Source of the DNA: Lineus longissimus
Lineage: Eukaryota; Nemertea; Pilidiophora; Heteronemertea; Lineidae
Direction of reading: 5' to 3'
Assembly (NCBI RefSeq): GCF_910592395.1
Contig: NC_088309.1
Span: 27,778,599 to 27,842,598 of the forward strand
DNA length: 64,000 nt
Below, in pieces: positions 8,743 to 31,434 of this stretch. A program made the position numbers and the translations under genes. Each line of letters begins with the position of its first letter. The first letter of the stretch is position 1. Under the pieces are notes generated by a model. The model saw only the letters and a program-made list of their open reading frames with translations, was not told the DNA's origin and did not search any database.

Positions 8743-11247
8743 CGAATTCGTCTATTATCAAGGGTCATGCGGATTATTGTAAATGTACAGTCAAAAGAAG
8801 GTAATGTAAAGAGAATAACTTCACTGACCAAAATAATGGCAGAGAAGTATTTGCGATGCAGGCACAGACATACTTTTGACAAACTTAGTGGAATTGAACT
8901 TTGTTGTGGTAAATTATTTCTCTTTTCAGTACCAATGCTGGGGTAACTGTAATGTACTTTGTAATGTATACAACAAGAGCAAATCAAAAAGGAATTGTAA
9001 AATAATAAACTATGAAAACCAAGTTGGTTTTACCTCCAGATTTCTGAAATCTGGAGACTTGATTAGCGATATCTTGTTGAAAACTGTATGATTATGGTCA
9101 GCCTCATCAAGAAAGGTCAACTGGTCTGATATAAAATTGCCATACATTGAATGCAACCATTGTAAGCAGTATATTTCTTATGCATACATGTATATCTATA
9201 ATTACAATGAGTACTGTCAGTAGGTTAAACAGGAGACTCTTGCTCAAAGCTAGCTCAGTCATTTTATACATAAATACGGATGAAGTTTTGGAAACGGGTC
9301 AGGCCCGAGAGCAGTACAGCGCTCCCCCCCCCCCATACCTGAATTCGCTAACACACCAACATACTGTAGGAGAGGTCATCCTGACCTTTGGATGTGCAGT
9401 TCTCTCGAAGATTTGTGCATTTCAAACAGTTATCTTCATTCTAAATCGTGATCCTGGATGAAGCCAACAGACAAGTAAGGTGGTTCAGCACAAGTCAGCA
9501 CTCGATGATGGTCGGCCGCTCACGGCAGCGTGCTCTTGTTAGCATATTCACAATACGATGACAAGTCCATCAGGCTTTCCCACTCAAATTTCGAACTAAG
9601 TTTCCAGGATATCACCCCCCCAAGTATTTTCATCTCCACATTGGACTAAATGAGAAAATAAAGGGTGTACAGTGTATCCCGATGGAATACAATGAATTAC
9701 AATGTCTGCACAAATTTAAACCGAAAGGACATGGTTGGTCTTATAGGAAATAGAATAGTTGATACATTCAATCGGCATAGTGAGAAGGTCTTGGACATCT
9801 TGGTGATCATCTAAAACAGACCAGGATAAAGTGATTCACCAGTCTTCCATTTCTTGTAAGAGATGAACCGACTCAAACCTGTAACAGATGACCATTGTTT
9901 CTGAGGAAGTTGCTTGCTCTATTCCTGTAGAATATAGTAATGAGTGGTACCCGTATTCCAATGTTGGCGCGGCCACAGCCGATTTTCTTTCTTCATGAAA
10001 CAGTAAAACAGACAACACCATTATCAATCGCAATCCCATCCCTCCCTCGTGAAATGTTTGTTCCACCAAAAAGAGACCTGCCCACAAATTCACTTCAAAC
10101 ATGTCAGAAGAAAGTGATTCATTCCAACAAGCTGACATCTTTCAGTCTCGCCAATGACTTACTTTTGTTCGTAATTTTCCGTCTGGAAATTAAACACACA
10201 TTTTCCTAAAAAGGCATATATTTTCATCATAGCCACATCCCAAAGAACAGGGCCGAATATCATACAGTTAGCTAAAATGTTTTCATTTATGTACTTTACA
10301 TGATTGCAAGTTTGGCATATTTTAACCACTAGTTTGACTATAGCCTACTCGTCTTCATTATGTACAATAGTTACAAAATGATAACCAATTCAAACAAGAA
10401 ACCAGGCAAGTCATTGCATATTATGTATCATAGATTCACCAGTACCCCTGGCAACACGGTCTATCAGTGCATGACCAAACCTGGCACTCAGAGACACTCC
10501 TCGTAACACGCCAATTGATTCCCAGGTTTTGGTTGATTATTGGTCTTGGTAGAATATATGATTAAGATGTAAATGTGCCTTCCCAACCCTATAAGATGAT
10601 TCGAGAGGACATCACTCCAATGACCACAATATGCAATAACAGAGACTCGGTTTCTGTTCTCTGGTTTTGAACTGATTTCTGCATACTGATTATAAAATGA
10701 CTATGAACATATGATATGCAGACCACAAATCACCCAACAGGGACCACCAAGATGATGTCGATAAAATTAAATGCAATCAAGGCTCCCTGGTTATACTATG
10801 ATACAAATTCAAACCCACACAGGACTCGCAGTAACAAATTCCCTTCAAAAACAACGTCATCTATGTCACCCCATTAACCCTCTTGTAGCTCCACTTGTGT
10901 ATTATATTAAAAACTGAGTACGGTAACAACTTTGTCACATAGTATTTTGGCCACAAACCAACCAAACGATGCAGTATTTGAGTATACATTCCTGATTAGC
11001 AATATACAGAATACAGAAAACAATACAAAAAGCCTTCATAATCATATATCCAGTGAATATTCCCCAAACTAAAATTTTAAGTAATTGCCACAAACAGTTG
11101 ACGAGAACGCCTGCATCAGTACCAGTAGGAATACCATTAGTCCTGTGAGGACTGACATGCGTTCTGAGGTCTGCATAGGGATAATACAACTAAAATATTT
11201 TCAATAATTTTACCATATACATGTAGTCTATAGACACAGGTTAACTC
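8743..11247 (-). other. TAOK 3' flank, probably in part 3' UTR
   Basis: No supported gene. The stretch next to the TAOK stop (about 10.2-11.2 kb) is low-GC and free of repeats, as a 3' UTR would be, but no strong poly(A) signal could be fixed. There is a run of C at 9326-9336. Confidence 0.4.
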
Positions 11248-21417
<10,170 letters not shown>

Positions 21418-21502
21418 CGCTTTGACTCGGCAGGGCTCGGATGATGCCCCCTCTGAGATGGTGAGGTGGGATAAGAATACCGCCTGTTTGGTACATGGAG
21501 CT

Positions 21503-23019
21503 CTGGAAAGAAACAACAGGGAAATGGATGAGACGTTTGAGTGGAGAGAGGGTCAGTCTGATGAACTCTGACCAGAGATCTATAGAATTTGTGCAAATAA
21601 TACCCAAAACAAGAAGCTGAAAGTGCAAGTCTTCTTAGCACCTGTAATTAAGTGCATATCTGTCATATGATAGTGCCAATAACTTTCAGTGTGCCTTCTA
21701 AATATTGGCTTCTCTGCAATAACAAATCCTTAGAAGCATTCAAAGGGGTTCTAAAGTTTTTTTAGATTTGTCTCTCTTGTGTAAGAAAGATTTTGGAATA
21801 CCTATACTTGAGTACATACATAAACATTGTCCCTCTACCCTGGCCCAGTCTCATGTTGTTCAGCACTGTTTCTGCACACAAAACAGCAGGTCATTATATA
21901 CACATTTTAGATGAATTTGATGCGTTGCATTCTGCTGCAACAGTTGAACCAGATAATGATCATGTGACATGGTTTACAACAATAGCCCTGGATGAAACTG
22001 ACATTCCAAACATTCACCCAACAGAGAGATAATGATGTCACAGGTCAGTCAATTACATTCACAATGCTGGAGCTCAGTGCCAATAGATTATGTGTGATGT
22101 CAATTATGCACAGGTTACAGACAATGGCCATCAAAACATACCCAAGTAATGCATACTGAAACAAACACAACTAATTATGTAGCCTATAAATATAGACTCT
22201 TTTCTTCTTCAGCTCCTTCAGCAAGCTCTACACTTGGAGGTCTTATTCCCTAGCAAGTATTCCACCTCTATGGCGGGATGAGTCTATTAAAAGTGCCACT
22301 ACAAGTGAGACCGAAGCCAATAAACCCAATTGGCGTCTAACTGAAGGACTGTGAAGAGTCAGGAATATGAGTTCCTGGAAAGCCATGCAATTCCAGCCAG
22401 ATCTTTCGCATGGCTCTCCCCGGGATTCCTCGTAGCCAACATGTCAACCACTTGGCTCTAAGGCTCATCTCTACTCCCGTGAAGATCTTGGTGGTCAAGA
22501 TGCGAGACCAGGGGAAATAATCCTATAAACATCTCTCCAAGAGATGACTTCCACTGTTTGCAATCGTGATATTTAAAAGCTACTAACACTTCAGCTCTTC
22601 ATGTTTCCCTCACGAGACATGTCACTTGCAATTTTTTAATCAATTACTAAGCTGTAACTCTCTCTGGAACTCTACTCTCATCATATTCTTAGCATCAGTA
22701 ACAAAGCCTATTAATGCCTTCTGCAGTTACCATGGTTACTGGATAAAAGGTAACTTGTCCTCAAGACATCAATTTATACAATTGGGCAGGATTCAAACTG
22801 CTATGGAATGGAGATTATTATATGACATTTATTTTATACGTGAGCGGTTTGTGAGACAGGTTCATCTTCACTGTTTGTATCCTTTCCCAGTTTATTGAGA
22901 CCTGCATGTAGGCCATACAATGGCAACGCATGAAACTCGACTGAAATAGAATCAGAATGCTCACGCCTCACTAATTTAGGCTTGCAATGCGTCTTCCAAT
23001 GTTCAGATTTTATCTGTCA
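21503..23019. other. 5' side of TAOK, probable 5' UTR intron
   Basis: No ORF with recognisable domains and no repeat seen. The splice acceptor at 21503-21504 implies that the TAOK 5' exon lies further upstream, so this is likely intron. Confidence 0.4.
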
Positions 23020-24014
23020 AAAATGGCCAGGGCCATTGTGCTCACCTCATGTGGAGGAAAGATGGATAAAGAGCATGGTCTTGTGTCATGTAGTGTTAGG
23101 TTTGATGTAGGTCCAAGCAATTACAATTTCCCCAAAATGGCCAATTTACAGTACATTCGACCTCTGTGACCTTGAAAAGTAGGTCAAATCAAAGAAGACC
23201 CGGGTGACACATTGAATGGTTGTTAGAATTAGATGTACCTATGATATAAAATTGGTGCCAATCGGGCAAGTCATTAACTAGGAATAATGGCATTTTGAAG
23301 AATTTAGGATTTGGCCCCCTACCTGAGATCACCTGACCAAGGGGTACATGTGTACTTAATTTGTGATCAATAGTCATTGCAGTTAAGAAACGTGCCATAG
23401 TTACGGCCTGACGGCGAATTTACGCCATTTGACCTCTGTGACCTTGACAAGAAGGTCAAATTAAAAACCTGTGTGACATATACTGTATGGTGGTTAGATG
23501 TACCCATGATATCAAATTGGTGGCAATCGGGCAAGAAGTTAAGGAATAATCACATTTTTAAGGTTTTTGGATTTTGCCCCCTGGTGGTCAAGTGGTGAAT
23601 CATATTGGACCAAACTTCGGTCCCTGAGATCACCTGACTAAGGGGTAAATGTGTACCAAATTTGGTATCAATAGTCATTGCAGTTTAGAAACGTGCCATC
23701 GTTACATCCTAACGGCCAATTTACACCATTTGACCTCTGTGACCTTGAAAAGGAGGTCAAATCAAAAACCCGGAGGATATATGATGCACCTTTGCTAGAA
23801 GTACCTACCATATTTTTTTCAAAATTTCCCAACTACTATTAAGGGAGATATTGCATATTTTCACTTTTAACGTTTGGCCCCCTGGTGGCCAAACCATGAA
23901 ACGAATCGGACCGAAACTTGGTCTCCCAGGTGTCATTACATAAGGGTACATGTGTACCAAATTTCAACTCAATAGCTCTAACAGTTACGAAACGTGCCCT
24001 GCTAACGGACGACG

Positions 24015-24061
<47 letters not shown>

Positions 24062-24115
24062 ACGACGGACGCCACGGTATGGGATAAGCTCACCTCTGCT
24101 AAGAGGTGAGCTAAA
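23020..24115. repeat. ~300-bp repeat array 1 with (CGA)n end
   Basis: Begins with GGCCAGGGCCATTGTGCTCACC (the same as at 26080). It holds three diverged units that start with GACCTCTGTGACCTT at 23159, 23431 and 23732, each with a 'cccctggtggcc' and a 'gaaacgtgcc' block. It ends in a (GAC)n microsatellite at about 24004-24062 and a 10-bp stem hairpin (24088-24111). This arrangement is typical of non-autonomous mobile repeats of marine invertebrates; I cannot name the superfamily. Confidence 0.75.
24004..24070. repeat. (CGA)n trinucleotide microsatellite
   Basis: About 18 uninterrupted triplets, followed by GGACGACGGACG variants. It forms the tail of array 1; a shorter version ends array 2 at 27643-27678. 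Confidence 0.9.
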
Positions 24116-26079
24116 AAGTGACCTGGTCAGCTCAGACATCATCTTGTTTGAATGCATGGAATCATAGCTTGTTTTGGACCTGAATCCCCTTTCAAAGCCT
24201 TCAGCAGCTCCCCCACCTAATTCCTACCTTCACACAAGCAATCACACCTGATTTTGGTCAAGAGGCTGATCAAATCAACCAGTGACAAAGAATTCAACAA
24301 AACATAATCTCATGTGTGTAGTATCCTTGTCCTCTGACTGAGGTGCGAGTACTGTAAGGTATGTGAGCTATGCATATGCACTACCAATCCATCAGACTAA
24401 AGCCCATCATGTAGAACAGAACAGTGGTGTACTGACCCATGCATAGGACAGCATACATACTTGCTGGCTGTATGTAGGTCTTCCTTGCTCTAGGCCTTTC
24501 ACTAAGTACACTTTGATTCTACATGTAGGGTACAGCAGGTGTGTGTGTGTGTTGGAGATAGCCTATAAAACACAACAGACTACACTGTTTGTTTGCATTT
24601 GTGTCAAGGTCATAGCATGGAATTTGGCCACAAGAAATTCAAATTATCATCATGATTGCAATGCCTGTGTATATGGACGGCTTGGCAATCAATTCAATCA
24701 TAAACTTGTGACCAATGTCACTTGGAGACTACATCAGTACACCACTACATGTATGGTGAAACAATCATTCCACCCTTCAGGACCAGGACATGCTTTGAAA
24801 GTATCTCACACTATAGGCCATCTGACTGAAAGCTGGATATGAATTTGTTTCTTTAAGATAGGGTGGAGTAGTTTACTATACAAAACATGTATACCTATCT
24901 TCAAGTGTCTACTGGACAAGTACATGTATGCAGGTGACAATACATCAACAGTGTGATAAAACATCTGACTTTCCCATTCAAACCGTATCAAATAACATTA
25001 ACAACATTGAATCATATCTATTTCAAGTAGGCTCAATTGGAATGGATCCATACTGCAGATGTATTATAGTATAAAGTGTTTTCCTGGTCAGCCATGTTGG
25101 ACAGTAGTAGAACAATGATTTGTCATACTTGACTAAACTAAATCAAATGCTGTCATGGTCATTTCAGCTTGATTTCTTTTGTCTGTCCCTCCACCATGGC
25201 AGGAGATGATGTCACTTGAAACCACTCTATTAGTGTCCATGTACATGTACCACACATAGCCGCCCACAACAATCAATTAGCCTGTTCAATTCAAAACAAG
25301 TCTTTGCCTTTAGTCAGGCATGAGGGATTCTACAAGAAATCGTATGTACTGTAGTGTAGGTGCTGTACTAAGAAGCCTACAGTTTAGGCCAGGTGGTATA
25401 GCCTACATACATACTATACATTACAACCACTGACTCCATCTGAAACAGATAGCAAAAGAGCAACTGAGTACAGTGTCATTGTCAGATTTAGCTCATATTT
25501 CAAAACCATAAACAAAGGTAGAAAACAATAGCATTCATTGACATTTCATCCCAGGATGAGATTCACAGAAAATCAGTTCATCTTTTCACTGTGACTGCCA
25601 AATGACTAGTATAGGCAAACATGTAGCTGACCTGAATCATGTAAATGGAACCGCATAGATGTCTGTCCATGTTATGTCTATTTCCATGCACAACAGTAAA
25701 ATGTAAAGGCTACATAACCTACCCATTCCTGATATTCTGCCTCTCCAATACCATCCTTGCCAGACTAGCCGCTGACATTGTCATTCAGTCACAACAACAA
25801 TCAATCCTTAAGTTAACGTCCAAGACCAATCGAAGTGCATGTACAGTTTGAAATGTTCAGAACCTGACTCACATCTGTTCTCTGAAGCAACCAGTTTTTG
25901 AGTATAAATCCATCCTCTAACTGTCCTGCTTCAATTGCCGCATTCACAGTGAACTCATGAATAATGAATTCTAGGAAATGGCACCACATATTACATCCAA
26001 TACAACTGATGTATGATAAAATGTAAGTCGACACCAAAAAATATATCAATTAGTGAAAGCATGAGTTCCACTTCAATGA
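24116..26079. other. non-coding spacer, nothing recognised
   Basis: AT-rich, with short runs of tacatgta words and a short (GT)n at 24539. No supported ORF, RNA gene or repeat. Confidence 0.4.
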
Positions 26080-27712
26080 AACGGCCAGGGGCCATTGTGC
26101 TCACCGTATAGATATTTGGTGCTTTGTAATTCATCCAGATTAAGAAACATTGTACATGTATAGCATATAGGTCAAACCAAAGTCGGTATGACATGTGATG
26201 TATCGTTGCTTGGAGTAAGTACCATAAGAATATCATCAAAAACAAGTCAATAATAAACGAGATATTGCACTTTTTACCTATTTTAGTTTTGGCCTCCTGG
26301 TGGCCGAGTTGAGTACCAGATCAGATCGAAATTCGGTGTCCGAGGTTACATGACGTAGGGAGTCATGTGTATCAAATTTCAAGTTCAAAGCTTTAGTGGT
26401 TAAGAAACGTGCCATAGTTACAATCAAACGACAAATTTACGCCATTTGACCTCTGTGACCTTGAAAAGCAGGTCAGATCAAAAACTCATATGATATGTGA
26501 TGTATCCTTGCTAGGAGAACCTACCATAAAAATGTTATTGAAAACGAATCACTAAAAATAAGCAAGATATTGCACTTCTTACTTTTTCCATTATGGCCCC
26601 CTGGTGGCCGAATAAAGAATCAGATCGAGCCAAAATTTGGCATCAGAGGTTATCTGATGTAGGGGGTTATATGCACCAAGTTTCAAGTTCATAGCTTTAC
26701 TGGTTAAGAAACGTGCCATAGTTTACACTCTAACGGCCAATTTACGCCATATGACCTCTGTGACCTTGAAAAGTAGGTCAAATTGAAAACCCGTAAGATA
26801 TGTGATGTATTCTTCCTAAGGGTACCTACCATAAAAATTTTATCGAAAACAAGTCACTTATAAGCGAGATATCACACTTTTTAGATATCCACATTTGGCC
26901 CCCTGGTGGCAAAGTTGAGAATCAGATCAAACTGAAATTCAGCACCAGAGGCTATGTGATATAGGGGGTTATATGTACCAAGTTTCAAGTTCATAGCTTT
27001 AGTGGTTAAGAAACGTGCCATAGTTTACACTCTAACGGCCAATTTACGCCATATGACCTCTGTGACCTTGAAAAGTAGGTCAAATTGAAAACCCGTAAGA
27101 TATGTGATGTATTCTTCCTAAGGGTACCTACCATAAAAATTTTATCGAAAACAAGTCACTTATAAGCGAGATATCACACTTTTTAGATATCCACATTTGG
27201 CCCCCTGGTGGCAAAGTTGAGAATCAGATCAAACTGAAATTCAGCACCAGAGGCTATGTGATATAGGGGGTTATATGTACCAAGTTTCAAGTTCATAGCT
27301 TTAGTGGTTAAGAAACGTGCCATAGTTTACACTCTAACGGCCAATTTACGCCATATGACCTCTGTGACCTTGAAAAGTAGGTCAAATTAAAAACCCGTAT
27401 GATATAAGATGTATATTTGCTATGAGTACCTACAACACAAGTTTCATCGAAAACAAGTCACTAATAAGCGAGATATCACACTTTTTAGATATCCACATTT
27501 GGCCCCCTGGTGGCCAAGTAGAGAATCAGATCGGAGAGAAATTTAGTGTCACGGGTCATCTGACCTAGGGGGTCATGTGTACAAAGTTTTAAGTTCATAG
27601 GCCTAGCGGTTAAGAAACGTGCCACTGTTTTTGAACTAGGATACGACGACGACGACGGACGACGACGGACGACGGACACTGCGGTATTGTATAGACTCCC
27701 CTACGGTGAGCC
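26080..27712. repeat. ~302-bp tandem repeat array 2 with (CGA)n end
   Basis: The word GGTTAAGAAACGTGCC recurs at 26398, 26702, 27004, 27306 and 27608, giving spacings of 304, 302, 302 and 302. The units starting at 26702 and 27004 are almost identical over their whole length. Each full unit has the GACCTCTGTGACCTTGA block (26448, 26753, 27055, 27357). It ends in CGA-rich sequence and a 'ctacggtgagcc' end. Same family as array 1. Confidence 0.9.
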
Positions 27713-28629
27713 AACAAGTGCTGAAGTAACTTTGCATGATGAGAGAGATAATGTATGGCTCCACACAACATCATGTTGGTATTCGAACATGTCAACTGTG
27801 TCACTGATATTAGTTTACAGTCCAGGCAGCACATCCGTAAATTGATATCTTGTGCATTACACATGCATGACAGTGTGACTGTCATCCCTTACCCTGTGAC
27901 AGTCTATTTTCAATGCTTTCATCACTGCCACATTATTCCAAATCAACTGACCAAAGATCTCATTCTTTTCTTAGTCCAAGAAATTCCAATCTTGCTAGTT
28001 GAGACGGTCAACAAGCATTCTGCTTCCAGGAAAAGCTTTTTTACTTCAAAGTGAAGGACAGACCCTGATCAAATACATAAAATACTCGACTGGAGAAATG
28101 AAATAAAACAGGCTGTCACCCTCTTCACATGGTGACAACTGTATTATGAATATGAAACCTACAGAACCTTCCCTCCCCGATTGAAATTTTTACCAGGATC
28201 AATTTATACAGCAAAGAAAGATGCAGCCTCGTGGATTACACATGTAGCCTAGTCAGTTGCACATCACTACATTCTGGTGATGCTAGCGCTATACACCGAG
28301 TACTTCTATTCTACACATGCTGGCACCTTGCATTGCATTAGCACTCCAGCAGATCAATATTGATCAACATCTAGGGGCGCCAGACTCAGGGTAGCATGGA
28401 GGTAGAACCAGTCAAAACGGAATAGGAGACCTCAGTGCATGTATTGGATGGAGGAGGCATAATTTTAGGACAATTGTTTCCATCCAGAGAAAAGGGACAG
28501 AGATAGAAATCACAAAACCTCCGTAGTCCACTTTTTGCAAGTCTTATTTCTTCAGTCTTTCAGATACATAAAATAGCTATAATATACACACTTGTTGATG
28601 GTTACAAGATGCAATCTACCTTTCAACAG
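27713..28629. other. non-coding spacer
   Basis: No supported ORF or repeat. It lies between repeat array 2 and the LINE remnant. Confidence 0.4.
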
Positions 28630-29690
28630 AAGTTTGTTTGGGTGCTTACCAGCTATGCGTTTCACCTTGAAACAAAGGGTCACCAGTGGCTTGGCATTGT
28701 CCGATGTCGGCCTAGGCCCCCTGCCGTGTTCTGAGTGTGTGTTTTTGTTTTGTTCGGGCTCTGATTCGTCTTGGTCAAAAAGGCCTTTGTAGGTCAGGTG
28801 GAGCTGCCCAACACAATGACAAGTGTCACAAGCCCAATCAAAAAAACCTGCAGGGAAACGGTTGGGTGGCACAGGTATGTATTGGTCATGGACTCCATGT
28901 TGCATGGGCAGACGTCGCTCTCTCCAATTGTAACCTGTTGTGGCCAGCGGTATGTAGTCTGAATATGGTCAGCTGCTCCCTTCTTGTCAGTTTGTAGAAG
29001 CTGGCGTTTGCATCATATCCCTGGTGCTCGTCTTTCTACTTGTTCCAATAGGCAGCTTTGATGTTTTTTTTTGCCTCCTTATAGGTTAGGGAAAGGATGT
29101 TTTGCTGTTTCTTGCTTCCTTCCTTGGCTAGGTGGCCAGCCTTCGCATTCCCCTTGATATTGCAGTGAGCTGGGATCAACTGTAGAACAACATTTTTCCT
29201 GCATAAAGGGCATTAAGAGCGATGTGGTGAGGTTCTGCATTTCCTCTTTCCTGGGATCTTGCAGGGCTTTTAGAACAGAGAGGGCATCACTGCCATCAGT
29301 CGTCTGGTCTTATTCCTCTTCTGCTTCAGTCTCTTGGCTGCCTCTTCAATCGCGACAGCTTCAACTCTTTAGTTGCTGGAGTATCTACCTGTAGATATTT
29401 TAATTGTCTCTTCCTCATCTTTGTACTTGATAAGGATACCTCCTCCTCCCATCTCTGAACAATCAGTATAGGTCCACTTCGTGTTTGGGTACTGCATGTG
29501 GATGTGATCCATCATCAGAGCCTTCCGTGCCTCATCAGTTTGGAGGTGTTTGCTGAGGATACCAGGGATTGTGTCTTTGATCTCCGGTGACATTCGGGGG
29601 TCGAGTGTTGGCTTGGGTCTGCTAGATAGTATATCCCTTGGTGTGCTGACTTTCAGTTCAGGGTGATTACTTTCCAGTGCCTTGCTTTGA
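28630..29690 (-). pseudogene. broken LINE retrotransposon with RNase H-like segment
   Basis: On the minus strand there are, in order: PELKVSTPRDILSSRPK, an RNase H start KWTYTDCSEMGGGGILIKY (the usual TDGS is altered to TDCS), GRYSSN, EAVAIEEAAKRLK, then IPAHCNIKGNAKAGHLAKEG (the H-N-AD-LA part), LTYKEAKKNIKAAYW and LTRREQLTIFRLHTAGHNRL. Several stops and frame changes separate these pieces, so it is dead. No reverse transcriptase is left. The 3' tail matches 8600-8742. The order RNase H then a C-terminal tail is seen in RNase H-bearing LINEs of invertebrates; the clade is not determined. Confidence 0.75.
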
Positions 29691-29699
29691 TCGGTGAAG

Positions 29700-30203
29700 C
29701 TGCCTCATTTCAGCCTCTAGTCTACGGAAAATAAATTTTGGCCATTTTGAAAAGCTCTTTTCAGTTTCACAGGCAATGTTTGTTTACCATGGCATAAATC
29801 TAAGAATAAACAACCTTATTCAAGCAATTTACTAGAAGTTGGTTCATGATATTTTGAATGCTTTTGGTGATGATTCGATTTAAAACATGACTTTTATGTC
29901 ATGGTGAACTTGCGCTGCCTGTGAAAATGTGCCTGCAATGGGCCATGGCCGAAATATATTTTCGCATACGCATACGGTCTATGGTCGTGGACTACCATAC
30001 AGTATGAAAAAGTCGCGAACACAAGGGAAGGTAATTTGTCACTGTTCCTTACACAATGTAGGCCTAGTTATTGTATGCACCGCCTACCGGTAGGCGGTAG
30101 GCCTACATTACAATAAAATGTAAGGAGTGAAGGACAGCCGTGGAAATAATCCCAGAGTTGTGTTGCGTCCATGACTCAAAAAATTGTGAACCCAAGATCA
30201 TTT
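29700..30203. other. non-coding spacer with a palindrome
   Basis: No gene. A perfect 20-bp palindrome (ACCGCCTACC and its reverse complement) lies at 30079-30098. It is nested in an outer inverted word TGTAGGCCT/AGGCCTACA, so about 55 bases could fold into a cruciform. Confidence 0.6.
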
Positions 30204-30339
30204 TGGCTAAACTTTAGAATCCCCGATCGGAAATGACGTAGTTTGATCGCATTCAACTATAAATCCATTGAACAGTGGTGCTTGGTTAGTCAACCGATGA
30301 CCTTTTTTTGGGGTGTGACGGGGATTCTAAACTCGTTCC
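30204..30339. mobile_element. short TIR element, copy 2
   Basis: Near-identical to 6845-6981; only about four differences in 136 bases. Inverted words TTTAGAATCCCCG near both ends, no ORF. Confidence 0.7.
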
Positions 30340-30731
30340 ATAATTTTTGCTGTTCTCTACAGGACAGTCGTGGAAATCATCCCAGTCAATGAAAATTGGG
30401 CAGTGCATTTCGTATGCAAAACATAAGCCCTAAATGGAGACAGACAAGCCGAAGGCCAAAAGGGACAACAAAATCGGCCAAGTTCAATGACTGTCTGTTG
30501 AGTTTTTGGATTGAAAATAAACATACTGAAACAACAAGTACACACATGGCTATCTTCTGAAACATTTTCATTAGTCCATACTCACCAAAGAATAACGTTA
30601 GGGGTAGAAAACTGCTTTTGAAATGAGTAATTCACATCCTATTTTCAGTCTGAAAATTCTTCGAACATGGATGTTATGCGCATGCGCATTAGCTACATTA
30701 ATTTTCACGGGTGCATTTGACGAATTCTCAC

Positions 30732-30890
30732 CTTTAATCCAAAAGAAATATGTTGCACTTCGTCTACTGAAAACTAAACGATCCAAAAATCACCATAATT
30801 TTTCTCAAAATTGGGTAAAATAGCCACAAATCACTCCGTTGTGTTTTGTCGACGGACGACAACCATGACGTCATTCCGAGGAATGATAGG
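30732..30890 (-). promoter_or_regulatory. TAOK: candidate TAOK promoter and 5' UTR exon
   Basis: On the minus strand a consensus donor (TTAAAG|GTGAGA) follows 30732. Upstream is a full CRE palindrome TGACGTCA (30866-30873), overlapping an inverted pair TCATTCC/GGAATGA. TAOK needs a 5' UTR exon upstream of 21502, and this is the best candidate seen. No transcript evidence is available, so the link is inference. Confidence 0.3.
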
Positions 30891-31434
30891 TATGTTACGG
30901 GCGGCCTAATTATTCATGCTTTCATTGGTCAGTATGCTTCATAAATAAAGGAAAACTTCACCAATAAAACATAAAAATGCACTTCTGTATCAGATGTGAA
31001 TGCCCATGAGACTTGAAAATATTAATAAAAGTTGAGACTTTTGGATAAATGTTTCATATGATCGTCATATTTGCTGCGGATATGTTGGTTTCTTATAAAA
31101 CAAGCATCAATTTTGCTTCGGGCTGAAACGAAAAGTTGGAATGCGGATATGACCCAACTTGACAGATTGTTCAGGTCAACTAATTAATTACGTTGTAATT
31201 ATTGTGCTCAAAATCAATTAATGAAAATAAACATTGGAGTAATATCAACCAAACAATTGTACAGGAAGTGAAAGTTAATTGACTGATACTGATTACTAGA
31301 CTCAAAATGAATTCAAGTGTTTCAGAATGACAACCATGGGCATAAAACATAACTGAAAGATAATGTCCTTAATCCTAAGAATAGTAGTAATAAAGGCTCA
31401 CACTCCATTGAGGTGATTGTCCAACTAATCTCAC
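30891..31434. other. AT-rich spacer
   Basis: No ORF, repeat or RNA gene recognised. Confidence 0.4.

Noticed and set aside
9836-10138. 100-codon ORF on the minus strand
   Set aside because: No domain and no splice or start context; probably in TAOK 3' UTR or spacer.
23839-24109. Arg-rich ORFs across the (CGA)n tract
   Set aside because: Translation of a microsatellite; not a protein.
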